A stretch of 64,000 nucleotides of DNA from Oegoconia quadripuncta. Lineage: Eukaryota; Arthropoda; Insecta; Lepidoptera; Autostichidae. Made by a program: the position numbers and the translations under genes. The notes beneath the pieces are model-generated. The model was not told where the DNA came from, made no database searches, and saw only the letters and a program-made list of their open reading frames with translations. The number at the start of each line of letters is the position of its first letter. Position 1 is the stretch's first letter. Location: NCBI GenBank assembly GCA_949316235.1, contig OX438758.1, positions 11,193,731 through 11,257,730 on the forward strand, given 5' to 3'. Positions 22,757 to 32,619 of this stretch are shown here, one piece after another.

Positions 22757-23300
22757 ACTTAGTTTTTTTTTATTTGACTTCCTATATCGCAGACTATAAA
22801 ACTTCACTATTAGTCATAAGCCTCTCCTGCGGAGCCATTTCCATCGCTTTCCACGATAGGATTTGTCCTATTCGCCACTGGGCAGGCTGCGATTGCAGAT
22901 TTTTTGGGCAATCCGCGCAAATACCATTAATACCATTTACCATTTATTTTCCACACACACATAAATATAAATATAAGCTGTATATAAGTGTAACAAGACA
23001 TTAAAGAAGGCTCGTGCTAATGAAACTATCCCAAGACAGAGACAAACTTATAGAATGATACTTGAGATTATTCTATTTCTTCCGTCTAATCTGAATTTGA
23101 ACAGTATCAAATACATAATATATTATTGAGAATGAGACTCGATCTCAATCCTGAGACTGCCTCGTCCGGCCCTTAGTTTTCAAAAAAAAAAGAAGCTATT
23201 TTACAAAAGATAATAATAAATAAAATAAAAAAGATATGCGTGCGTGTGTGGTGGGAACAGACGCAGCGTACGCTGGCGGCCCAGCCACACAGCACTGATT

Positions 23301-23593
23301 GACGACTGACGTTAGTAACCATCACTGGTGTACTATACCAACTTTTCTCTTCCCCATGAATGTCGTAAAATACGACTAAGGAAATCGTGTTACGCAAGCA
23401 TAGGAATAATGTAATGCATTTATTGAAAAAAATTATTAGGTCGAGGTCCATAGTTCATGTGGCTGTTTTAATTTCGTAAATGCACTGCACTGATTAAAGG
23501 GTCCGTTTTGACCCTTAGTCGTATTTTACGACATTCATGGGGAAGAGAAAAGTTGGTATAGTACACCAGTGATGGTTACTAACGTCAGTCGTC
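23301..23593. repeat. Exact 80-bp inverted duplication, 133-bp spacer
   Basis: 23301-23380 and 23514-23593 are identical reverse complements over all 80 bp (read base by base). The left arm starts GACGACTGACGTTAGTAACC. The right arm sits between two direct copies of ACTGATTAAAGGGTCCGTTT..GACCCTT (23489-23516 and 23594-23621). The absence of divergence means a recent event or an assembly artefact. Confidence 0.92.
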
Positions 23594-23630
23594 ACTGATT
23601 AAAGGGTCCGTTTTGACCCTTTAATCAGTG
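23593..23630. repeat. Hairpin, 16-bp perfect arms
   Basis: CACTGATTAAAGGGTC (23593-23608) and GACCCTTTAATCAGTG (23615-23630) around CGTTTT. The same unit, in reverse, ends the composite repeat at 59134-59163. Confidence 0.9.
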
Positions 23631-23790
23631 CAGTCGCATATTGGACTAAATAACGGGGTGTAAATTTACTCGTGTTCAGATTTGTATTCGCTAGTTACAT
23701 TATTTTAAAATGTCACAAGAAAGTTAAGTGTTCATGGGTGAATTAAATATATTTTGTGAACATTTATTTAGGCTGTATTAATCCTGGACT
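23631..23790 (-). repeat. Composite repeat shared with 58953-59163
   Basis: Blocks gtgtaaatttactcgtgttc, agatttgtattcgctagtta, gggtgaattaaatatatttt and gtgaacatttatttaggct occur in reverse order and orientation at 58970-59120. In both places the unit is joined on one side to a SINE-B poly(A) end and on the other to the ACTGATTAAAGGGTC hairpin. The shared junctions show one ancestral composite that was later copied. Confidence 0.8.
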
Positions 23791-24009
23791 TTTTTACGCA
23801 TAACGGGTTGATACTTGACCTCAATCACACCTGATGTTAAGTGAAGATGAGGTCGAAGGTGGAAGCGTACTGACCCGGAAACCCCAACACATTTGGGGGA
23901 GTGGCTATCTTATCTTTGACAACCGGAACACAACAATGCTATTAACATTGCTGCTTGGTGATGGTGGTAGCTAGCAAGGCGGACATTTAAAATGTCCTAC
24001 CACCAACCA
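23791..24009 (-). mobile_element. SINE-B, 5'-truncated
   Basis: The tail (ttttacgcataacgggttga, acctcaatcacacctgatgt) and body (acatttgggggagtggctat, ggaacacaacaatgctatta) are present. Similarity ends at taccaccaacca, before the head. Confidence 0.8.
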
Positions 24010-24040
24010 TTTCTTATTTATTATTTGGCCAACAAAACCA

Positions 24041-24255
24041 TTATTGGTGTAGATAGTGGGTGTCACCCTGCCTTCGAAACCAAGGGTTATGGGTTCGAAT
24101 TGCGCTAGGGGTAACAGTTTATGTAACATGATTTTTATATTTATTCCCGAGATATAGGTGTTAATATGAATACTTATTATTATACATGTTCATTATTATT
24201 TATACATGTTTATATGTTTCGGACTAGATCGAAAATGTTTACTAAGGCCGTGTCC
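24041..24255 (+). mobile_element. SINE-A, diverged
   Basis: The head ttattggtgtagatagtggg and gggttcgaattgcgctaggg are recognisable against 51111. The body and the 3' ggactagat block are degraded. Confidence 0.55.
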
Positions 24256-25046
24256 AAAATATTTACGAATTTTTATTAAAAAAGGCTTAGCTTTAGATTA
24301 GTAAACCTATATTTAAATCTTGCTTTAGTTCCAGCGGCGAAGGAACAAATCTTCGTCTGTTCATTTGTATAATTAATTACCTACTAATGGTATCAAAAGT
24401 TACTGAACATTTTAGGATGTTTTATTTCATATTTTTCAGTCAAGGGCTGTCAAAGTCGTTTAAACGATACAAAATCGATCAGACCTGACAAGGTGTGGAC
24501 ATCTGGTTCAGAAACACTAAATAACATTAACTAGGATTTTTTTAATTTTCGATGGACAAAGGATTTTTACATAAATATAAATATAATTTTACTTAAAATA
24601 GATTTCCGGTGTTTAACGCCGCAAAAACAGCTCTTAATTTTATTATGACTGGGTGCAAAATACAGGCGAACGGCAAAAGAATAAATAGATATAGTAGGGT
24701 CCAGAAGTGTATAGTACCTACCTAGGCACCTACGCGATCCCAACTCAAAAGGAAAATATTTTTAAATCTTGTGCAATCAAAAGTAGATTTCTATGCGAAT
24801 GCATTCTATGTATTTATCAACAAAAATAGCTACTTTAGATAGGTAGATACCTATTTGGCCTAGTAATCGATAAGCCTATATACCTATTAGGTACATTTTT
24901 TATAACATAAGGTAGGTAATTAAGACTATATTGAACATAATATTTTAGTCCTAATGTTTAGACTATTCGATTAGAATAGTTACGAGTGTTGTCAGACATT
25001 CCGAATTCGCGGTAATGACGATATTTTTTATCCAGAATGAATTAGC
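24256..25046. other. No gene recognised
   Basis: AT-rich, with several GTACCTACCTAGGTACC-like stretches (24713-24735, 24838-24920). Confidence 0.4.
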
Positions 25047-25231
25047 TTTTTACCTCAATCACACCTGATACCGAAAGGTGGAAGGTCACCTGGAACCCCT
25101 TATTGGGAGACTGGCTATCTTAATAACAACCGGAACACAACAAAAAATTACCCTACCACTAACAAAACCGAGTAGCGTCAGCTGGAAATCAACTTGCGAC
25201 CTCTGTTTTGGGAACCATAGGTCATGTGGAG
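25047..25231 (-). mobile_element. SINE-B, degenerate
   Basis: Blocks tacctcaatcacacctgata, ggagactggctatcttaata, aaccggaacacaacaaaaaa and acttgcgacctctgttttgg are in order, with several deletions. An older copy than those at 28911 and 37031. Confidence 0.65.
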
Positions 25232-26225
25232 AACCATATGCGAAATTTCAAAAACGGAACATTTAATCCGATCGTTCGGATTCGGAATTTGGAAAATACT
25301 TTACACTCAAATACGAATACACACGCATTAGGTATTTATTTACTTATTTAACAATAACAATGAAATAGATAGCGTTATTTATTTTGTTAGGTAAAATGTG
25401 TAACATTATCTTTATTCAATGACTAGTAGCAACAAGTAGGTAGGTACATATTGGAATGATTTGAAAGGCTTTGAATCAAATGTCAAACAAAAGGTTAACA
25501 AATTATGTAAGGTGTTGAAACAGTGTAGGTACATTCGATACGCGATTCAAGTACTAATTAGGCAGGTAGGTATGTACCTACTTGCTTACATTATGAGACC
25601 ATGGACATTAGTAGTAGTAAGACGCATAAATCGAGGTCAACGACCCAAAAACGGATTGGCACTACGTATCAAAAGATAATCGCATAATTAATAGTATGAA
25701 AATCACGCAGTCTTTTCTAAATTCAAACTGGCCAATAAAATAATTCGTTACAAAAGATTAAAGTAAACTATAAAATTCAAATTAGGATAAGAATTTTTCG
25801 TTGAATCTTGTTCAAACATACCTGCTACAAGTCGAATGAAGTACGTTCACCTTTAAACTAAGCCTTTGTTTGAACAAATCGGCTCCCAAATCAATCCCAA
25901 ACAGTTTTATCTGGAAATAGAAACGACTTGTATTAATCTACCGTCCTCTGATTCATACGTACGCCTGATCCTACCCGTATATTAATACCCTACAAGGGGA
26001 GAGAGAAAAAAAAACGGAACACATGTCTGTACTAATATAACTACAGATGTAAACAATGAACATGTGAAGATGCCGGCAAGATAAAACTTCAAAAGGTATA
26101 CGAACCGTTCACTTTTTAAAAAATACACCACAGTTTTTGTCCACACACTTAAAATTCTATAGCGACGCACATTGGAGTAATATTCGGAACAAAACTAGTT
26201 TATTTTTCCGATTGCATGGTAAATA
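25232..26225. other. No gene recognised
   Basis: AT-rich DNA. A 72-codon plus frame (25461-25679) crosses GTAGGTAC repeats and is not supported. Confidence 0.4.
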
Positions 26226-26580
26226 GCCGTCCGGCCTGTACAACGGTCGGCGCGAGACTGAGCGAGCGTGGCGCCCTCTTCGCGCGCCGCTGCTGCGAGT
26301 TGCTCCCTTCGTTAGGCTAGTGTGCGTGTATGTCTATGTAGTAGTTGCCGCCGCCGCCCTGCGCGCCCCGAACGCCAAGTCCGTCTCGTTTATTTATTTT
26401 CGTTTCGACTATAGGGTGGATAAAACTTGAGACGGTGCATTCATCAGAGACGTCTTTCCTTCGCCTTTGAAATATCGAATATAATTTTGAATTGAAAACG
26501 TGCGTGCGTCGAAGGATATTTTCGAAGTTTCTTTTAAACGGCCATGAACCGCCCGTCAGCGACGGTCATTGCCACGAGGG
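26226..26580. promoter_or_regulatory. GC/CpG-rich island, possible promoter or 5' exon
   Basis: 26226-26400 is strikingly GC- and CpG-rich for this window (cgcgcgccgctgctgcgagt, gttgccgccgccgccctgcg). Downstream on plus, ATG 26542 opens 15 codons (MNRPSATVIATRALI, then stop). No TATA box is seen. Such islands in otherwise AT-rich insect DNA often mark transcription starts. The direction cannot be told, and no consensus donor (GTAAGT or GTGAGT) follows the ATG on plus. A TE-derived origin was not excluded. Confidence 0.35.
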
Positions 26581-28170
26581 CGTTGATATAAAAATATAAT
26601 GAGCATGTATGTATGTATACCTACCTAAATCTAAATGCCACATCTGGTTCCGTATTTTTAACGTAAAATGAAGCATTAGAAAAATCGGATTTTTACAGTC
26701 ATACATTATGTATCTACCAGGTACCTAGGTACAATCGGGTTCGTAAGTGCATATCCGTCGCAGGTAAAACAATTTAGATTTTATCGAATAAGTAGGTACA
26801 TACCTACTTACCTATTGTTTACCAATCATAGTGAGTACCTATCTGCCTACTTTGACTGTATAAGAATTAAAAATATTTTTTTATTTTATTTTATTTATTC
26901 GATTATACAATAAAATGTTCGGTAAAAATCGATTTATGCAACATGATCATGATGTCACTTTTTGAAATAAAATAAAAAGTAACCTAGGTAGGTATCAAAA
27001 TCCTATTTACTTAGACACAGTCAACCTCAAAAAGTTATCCGTTGACGCGACCGGAAATCGAACCTTGGATTGCAGATCTCTACCTACACCACTCGTTCAA
27101 GAATTAAATAGGATTCCTAATCTTATGTGTGTGTGTGTGTACGAGTAATACCTATAACTTCAATACTAACAAATATTATTAAATGCGATTATATAAATTA
27201 TATTATTGTAAAAATATGAAAGTGTGTTTGTTTGTTTTTCTTTAGCAAAAAAAAGAAGCGATGCAAAAAACATATCGGCTTTAATAAAAGATTTCTTTAA
27301 TCTCGAAAAAAAAACTACTTCTCATAAGTACCTATAAGGCATCGTGTAAAAACCAATTTCAGTAAGTACTGTAACATAATAATATAAGTATGTAATTTCA
27401 TCAAAATATTGTAGGTAATAGAATTTAATGGACAAGTTTTCGGATAACTATTTCAATTACCTTAGGTATTACGGTTAAACGAAAAAAAATCGGATAAAAT
27501 AAGAACAGGTATAGGTACCGCAGGGCGCAGACATTGAATTACTATAAAAACTTGTGTTGAAATAAATTTTGTGCGAACATTGACCTTAGGGATAGGACAA
27601 AGTTCACAGACCGTTAGGTATTTTATCTTTACATTTTGGGGGGTTTGTCGCATACAAAAAAAACAATTTTTTTATTTTATTTTTATTTATATTATTTTAA
27701 TTATTCGGGATAACAACAACTTATCATATTCGAGAGATTACAATGGATCTGATTTCTTATACTAGTCATTAACAGCTATCCACAACTTAATTAATTTGAG
27801 AGCATAATGCATGTTGTTTATATACAGTTGAGTTCAGTACCTCGACAGCACATTATGTGATATTATTGCAAGACAAAACACTAAAACCTATCCAACCAAC
27901 AATACCACTTTAATTTAAACTACCAATATCTTTATAACAGACAAAGAGAACCTGTCAAGCAAACATAAAGATGCTATGACTTTGGTTTAACCGACAGTCA
28001 AGATGAGTTTTATAAATAGGTAGGTATATTAGATTGTGTTAAATAGACAATATCATTGATCATGTAGTTGTGAAAATCATTTATACTTATATAAAAACAA
28101 GTTTATATTGTAACATAACCACAGAATTAATATAGTAAAAACTTTAAATTTAGAGAGTGCCCCGAATCGT
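26581..28170. other. No gene; GTAGGTAC-rich DNA
   Basis: Repeated TAGGTACC and CCTACTTACCTA motifs at 26613-26625, 26714-26731, 26789-26850, 26980-27000 and 28016-28026, and a short (TG)n at 27125-27139. A segment at 26727-26790 recurs at 59408-59473. Confidence 0.45.
26727..26790 (+). repeat. Dispersed repeat L, copy 1
   Basis: Shares ggtacaatcgggttcgtaag, tgcatatcc and atttagattttat with 59408-59473. The family is unknown. Confidence 0.65.
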
Positions 28171-28216
28171 CGAAATGCAATTGGTATACCTAAAAAGGTA
28201 TACCAATTGCATTTCG
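28171..28216. repeat. Perfect hairpin, 20-bp arms
   Basis: CGAAATGCAATTGGTATACC (28171-28190) and its exact complement (28197-28216) around TAAAAA. Too short and too perfect for a typical animal pre-miRNA. It is more likely a template-switch palindrome or the core of a foldback. Confidence 0.9.
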
Positions 28217-28910
28217 TGTACCAACTTCTTTCTTTATTCAGTCTAATCGTCACTTAACATTAGATTTTATTGAGGATTGCTTCTTCCAAATTTATGATAT
28301 CAACGGTTCTTATTACAATAGCTTCAGTGAAAATAATTTGCAGCTCTGAAATACCTAGTCTTATAAATCCAACACACACAAGGTACGTAAGCTAACTTTG
28401 TCTCTCCCCAGACATATCGATCACACAGACATACTGCCAAACGCAGTCGGGACAAGATTTACTGCACCCTGAGGTGTTTTAGCCTCCATTTTTATATTGC
28501 CTCTCTGATAAAGGTCTCTAAAATGTCAAACAGAATTTATTTTAAAACCTCGCTCGTGTAGTGGTATAGAGTAAGTAAAGTAGATTTTAGTGATGTTCTC
28601 GGCTAGATTTATATCTTTCTCGTAGCTTTTACTGAAAGTGTTTTATAGACATCTTATTTGTACGGGAGTTTTCTTCGCAATATCGAATGCTAATACATCT
28701 AAACTCATTTGACACGAATAATCGAGCGTTCAACAGATCGATGTGTCATTAAATCGAAAGTTCACACTACACATCAACAGCTGATGGACATGAGCCTTTG
28801 CAACGCTTTGTTTGAGAGGACATATTAGGGGACACTCTAGTTCTTTTCTATTTTTAAGAAATAAATAAGTATTACGAACACTTATACCAGCCCGTCACCG
28901 CCGCATAGGC

Positions 28911-29242
28911 ACCGCCTCCGCGGCTCAATGTAAACAACATTGGGTTTACGATTCGGAGGTCGCGGGTTCGATCCCCAGCGGGGTACATGTTTAAGTACTC
29001 GGTTTGGTTGGTGGTAGGGCATTTTAAATGTCCGCCTGGCTAGCTACCACCATCTTATCTAAATCTGCCGTCAAGCAGCATTGTTAATATAGCATTGTTG
29101 TGTTCCGGTTGTCAGAGATAAGATAGCCAGTCCTCCAAATGTGTTGGGGTTTGCGGGTCAGTACGCTTCCACCTTCGACCTCATCTTCACTTAACATCAG
29201 GTGTGATTGAGGTCAAGTACCAACCCGTTGGCCATAAAAAAA
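28911..29242 (+). mobile_element. SINE-B, full length
   Basis: tRNA-like head: accgcctccgcggctcaatg (A-box region), then gaggtcgcgggttcgatccc (B box). The body follows (gtactcggtttggttggtgg, tccgcctggctagctaccac, ttgttgtgttccggttgtca, gatagccagtcctccaaatg). The 3' tail is ttcgacctcatcttcactta, acatcaggtgtgattgaggt, caagtaccaacccgttg, ending cataaaaaaa. The tail from ttcgacc to cataaa aligns with the 3' end of the LINE at 30551-31390. This is the best reference copy in the window, with 37031-37353. Confidence 0.9.
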
Positions 29243-29254
29243 CGAAGAACAATG

Positions 29255-29450
29255 ATCCTGTGGGTTTCTTGCGCCGCTTCTTTTACCAGAGATGATATCC
29301 CTTTCCGAAGCGGTAGTAGCTTGGACAAACTGACTGACAGATAAATGTATTTCCAGTAGATTGAAATTGACTTTCAACGAATGATATCGTGTATCTTGCG
29401 TTGAAATAAATGCTTGAAGTTTGAAGATATTACCTAAACTTACCAACACA
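29255..29450 (-). mobile_element. LINE 3' region fragment
   Basis: Read on minus it contains actaccgcttcggaaaggga and aaagaagcggcgcaagaaac. I recognise this combination from many lepidopteran LINE/retroelement ends. The minus 78-codon frame here is a remnant, not a host gene. Scraps of the same region occur at 22140-22182 and near 46450. Confidence 0.45.
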
Positions 29451-29599
29451 CCTTTGATATCACAGTGCTATAAGTCCTCTTCAAGACTTCCCCAGAGATA
29501 CGATTTGAATATCAAAGCCTTAGTACCAATGAAGCTGTGGCCATAATGGTCTATACGGGCTGTTCTGTTATGGTTTGTATGACTCAAGTATTTATTGGG

Positions 29600-29730
29600 T
29601 CACGACCTTTATCCCAAATGGGGTGGTCGGTGGTATCATAAACATAGGCTTCCGGGTATTAAGTTTAAGGCTAGTAATATACGGTTCACGTTTAGAATTG
29701 TCGAAATGCACATGTGAGCCCATCGCCGTT
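29600..29730 (-). repeat. Repeat F fragment
   Basis: Starts cgacctttatcccaaatggg then gtggtcgg, the reversed terminal block seen at 37508. Confidence 0.5.
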
Positions 29731-29930
29731 GAACCGGGCAAGTGTTGTGAACTTTTTGGACCAGGCTGATGCTGGCTAACTAAACTATGACAGACGGAGG
29801 AAGACAGGATAAAGGACGGTCGATGACGAGTCTGTAACCTGACGGGCGTACAAATTGTGCTTTTTTACTTAAAATATTAATAAATAGAGTTTTATATCTT
29901 GAGCGCGCCGTATCTTTCTTTAATATAATA

Positions 29931-30091
29931 ATAATAATAAATATTTCGGACACTTACACCAATCATCTAATCCCAAACTACGCAAAGCTTGTGCTATGGA
30001 TACTAGATAACGGATAAACATACATAAATATTTATATAAACATCCATGACTCGGGAATGAATGTTCGTATTCATCACACAATCATTTACAT
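29931..30091 (-). mobile_element. SINE-A, truncated by SINE-C
   Basis: The 3' part and body are present (cacttacaccaatcatctaa, tactagataacggataaaca, ttcgtattcatcacacaatc). The element stops at 30091, where the SINE-C 3' end begins. Confidence 0.75.
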
Positions 30092-30092
30092 C

Positions 30093-30349
30093 ATCCTTGG
30101 ACATACACACAACGCCATCTAGTTCCACATTAAGTAACTATAGGCTTGTGTTGTGGATATCAGATGGTTGATATACTACACAAATACATTTTTTTTTGTA
30201 AATAAATACATATATAAATGAAAAACATCCATAACTCGGGAACAAATGTCTGTATTCTTCATACAAACATAAGCCCCTAGCGGGATTTGAACCCGCAACC
30301 TTTTGGTATAGCAGTCAGAGTTTATAACCACTACACCAAACAGGTCGTC
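30093..30349 (-). mobile_element. SINE-C, full length
   Basis: 3' end atccttggacatacacacaa then cgccatctagttcca; body ccataactcgggaacaaatg; head gggatttgaacccgcaacct ... accactacaccaaacaggtc, gtc. SINE-C shares the central body and much of the 3' part with SINE-A but has a different tRNA-like head, so the two are sister subfamilies. Confidence 0.85.
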
Positions 30350-30550
30350 AAGCAAGTCAAATAGCAAGTCTATAGATGTTTTTTGATGTGAAGTCCCTGA
30401 GTAGCCTTTCATACCTACGTGATTCTAGAATCAATTCTTTTTACGTACCGAAAAGTTCCATCTCATTCCGTGCATCATCATCTTCTTAGCCTGGTTCCAA
30501 TTTATTTGGGGTCGGTGGTAAAGCGCTTATTGCACTATCCTGTTTTTAGG

Positions 30551-31390
30551 AAATCTATTTTTTTTTTATGATTGACTGGATTCGCGTTTGACCACAATCT
30601 CACCTAATGGAAAGTGACCATGTGGTCGAAGATGAAGCACGCGATCCCAGTAAATGTCTATTCAGTCTGCTCTTGAAGATCCCAAGGTTGTAAGGATTCA
30701 GGAAAGACTGACGCCGGAAGGGAGTTCCATTCCTTGGCTGTTCGGATAATGAATTAAGAATCGAACTTCTTAGTGCGAATGTTCGGTATGTTAACTATAT
30801 ACGGGTGGAATCCCTCCCCACGCCTAGTGGTCCGAAGATGGAAGGGTGACGGTGGAATAAGATTTTACAGGCGACTTTGCGACGGTGTTCAAGGCTCTGC
30901 AATTTAGCAATCGTCGAATTATCACCTATGAGTCCCATGGACGTCGTTCCACAGAAGCGAGTACAGCTAGTTGGTACTTGGCTGAACCATCCCAGAGGTG
31001 ACAGCAGTATTCCATGCACGAGCGGACCTGAGCCTGGTAAAGCACCAAAAGTTCTTTTGGTGTGAAATATCGCCTGACCTTAAGGAGAATGCCAAGCTTC
31101 TTAGCCGCTGTTTTAGCGTTCGATTCTATGGAGCGCCCAAAATTTAGGTTGAAGGTTAACTCCATGCCCAAAAGATTGAGATGGTCAGAGATTGGTACGG
31201 ATACATCCCGGAAAGGTGGAGGAATTAGGAAATAGGAAGGTGTAATTGAAGTTAGAATAGTTAGAATCCGATTTGGTGGATTGGAAGATCCCGACTGCGC
31301 TACTTCCATCCTAAATGCAGAGACTAATTCGGCATACATTGATTGGTGGCTTGGTTCTATTAATCCAAGTATACTTACTTCAACCAGCAA
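30551..31390 (-). mobile_element. CR1/Jockey-like LINE ORF2 C-terminal fragment, broken
   Basis: The minus frame 31390-30926 encodes the thumb/C-terminal part of a non-LTR reverse transcriptase: LNLLGMELTFNLNFG, AAKKLGILLKVRRYFTPKE and LYQAQVRSCMEYCCHLWDG are the characteristic blocks. It then shifts frame; 30795-31019 continues with IGDNSTIAKLQSLEHRRKVA. Further down TAKEWNSLPASVFPE and GIFKSRVNRHLLGSRA-like blocks follow with a stop and another shift. The element finishes in cttcgaccaca...gtggtcaaacgcgaatccag and poly(A) (T run at 30551). It is inactive. Its 3' tail resembles the SINE-B tail, making it the likely SINE-B partner family. Confidence 0.8.
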
Positions 31391-31419
31391 TGTATGCCGA
31401 AATAGTCACTGCATTTAGG
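31309..31419. repeat. Snap-back inverted repeat at the 5' edge of the LINE
   Basis: 31309-31341 and 31387-31419 are inverted copies over 33 bp with two mismatches (core GGCATACATTG / CAATGTATGCC), separated by about 45 bp. It sits at the 5' limit of the LINE remnant, as expected from a template switch or twin-priming event during insertion. Confidence 0.8.
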
Positions 31420-31483
31420 AACATGTAATAAGCGCTTCCTAACTGCCGATTTCCTATTTTTTTTTAATATTCTACGTTTTATT

Positions 31484-31715
31484 AAATAAATAAATATTTG
31501 GGGCACTTACACCAATCGTCTAGTCCCAAACTAAGCAAAGCTTGTACCATGGATACTAGATAACGGATAAATATACATAAATATTTATATAAATATCCAT
31601 GACTCGGGAATAAATATTTGTATTCATCATACAAACATTTACCCTTCACGGGATTCGAACCCTCAACCGTTGGTTTCGCTGACAGGGTCACTATCCACTA
31701 CACCAATCGATGGTC
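31484..31715 (-). mobile_element. SINE-A, near full length
   Basis: 3' end gcacttacaccaatcgtcta, body ggataaatatacataaatat, head cacgggattcgaaccctcaa ... actacaccaatcgatggtc. An (AAAT)n run precedes it on the plus strand (its tail). Confidence 0.85.
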
Positions 31716-31804
31716 ATTATTTCGTTCTATATTAATTAGAACGTTCCTAATTAGGTTTCTTAAAAATAGGATAGTATTTTAGATTTTCTATAAATAGGAT
31801 AGTC

Positions 31805-31895
31805 TAATGAGCGGTTTACCTCATCATTCACGCCCTTGTCGTTCATATCATCGTTGACACAATCCATCCATCTGCCTCTTCCCGTGCAAGGGTAG
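31805..31895 (-). mobile_element. RTE-like coding scrap fused to repeat F
   Basis: On minus it encodes RGRWMDCVNDDMNDKGVNDE, which matches the RTE-clade C-terminal pattern (K-R-W-x-D-C-V-x-x-D-M-x-x-K-G-V). It begins right after the cacgggaaga end of repeat F, so the two parts are a chimera or the F family is part of an RTE-type element. Confidence 0.45.
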
Positions 31896-32098
31896 AAAGC
31901 GACTAAGGAACTTTCTACCAAAAAATATCTATAGACTTGCATGGTCAACGACGATCGGCTCACCCCAAGTAATGTGTGCATTTCTGTATATTTCGTAAGG
32001 TGAAACGAGGATCTTATTTCAATAATTAAACTTTTATTGTTTTAAATACTCAACTGCTTGTTTGGTATATCTCTGACCACATGTAGACATGTAAGTCG
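31896..32098 (+). repeat. Repeat F copy
   Basis: Blocks gcgactaaggaactttctac, tgtgcatttctgtatatttc and tggtatatctctgaccac, in the order seen at 1112. Confidence 0.6.
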
Positions 32099-32130
32099 TG
32101 AAATAATTTTTAATATTTTATTGAAAGAAA

Positions 32131-32606
32131 AAAAATAAACATACAAAATAATAAAACATACAAAACCATCATAAGACCTGTCACCATGTACGGATCTGAA
32201 TGTTGGGCAATGAAAGAGACTGACGAAAGTAGAATGCATGTGGCAGAGATGAGAATGCTAAGATGGATGTGTGGTGTGACTAGAATGGATAAGATCGGGA
32301 ATGAGTATGTCAGAGGAAGTCTAAAAGTAGCGCCAATAACAGAAAAGTTGAGGAGTAATAAGGTTAGCATGGTTTGGGCACATTATGAGCAGGGATGAAA
32401 GGCACGTAATAAGACGAGTGTTAAGAATGAATGTGGAGTGATGCAGAGGTAGAGGAAGACCGAAGAAGGTGTGGGTAGACTGCGTGAGGAATGATATGTG
32501 TGTGAAAGGGGTGAGTACGGAGATGCCGGCTGATAGAGGAGAGTGGAAGAGGATGACATGTTGTGCTGACCCCACCTAGAGTGGGATAAGGGCAGGAAAA
32601 TGATGA
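32131..32606 (+). mobile_element. RTE-clade LINE, 5'-truncated, with 13-bp target duplication
   Basis: TTATTGAAAGAAA occurs at 32118-32130 and again at 32607-32619. The insert encodes the ORF C-terminus: IIRPVTMYGSECWAMKET, then AEMRMLRWMCGVTRMDK and GNEYVRGSLKVAPITEKLRS. A frame break follows near 32390, then WVDCVRNDMCVKG and CCADPT-stop equivalents. These are hallmark RTE motifs (LYGSECW, MLRWMCGVTR, CCADPT). The 3' end is ggataagggcaggaaaatga then tgat. Inactive because of truncation and frame breaks. Confidence 0.85.
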
Positions 32607-32619
32607 TTATTGAAAGAAA

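Noticed and set aside
28171..28216. Pre-microRNA
   Set aside because: 20-bp perfect arms with a 6-nt loop are too short for Drosha/Dicer processing and lack the usual bulges.
30522..31437. AAGCGCTTATT and AATAAGCGCTT on either side of the LINE, as possible terminal repeats
   Set aside because: The core AAGCGCTT is itself palindromic, so the apparent inversion carries little information.
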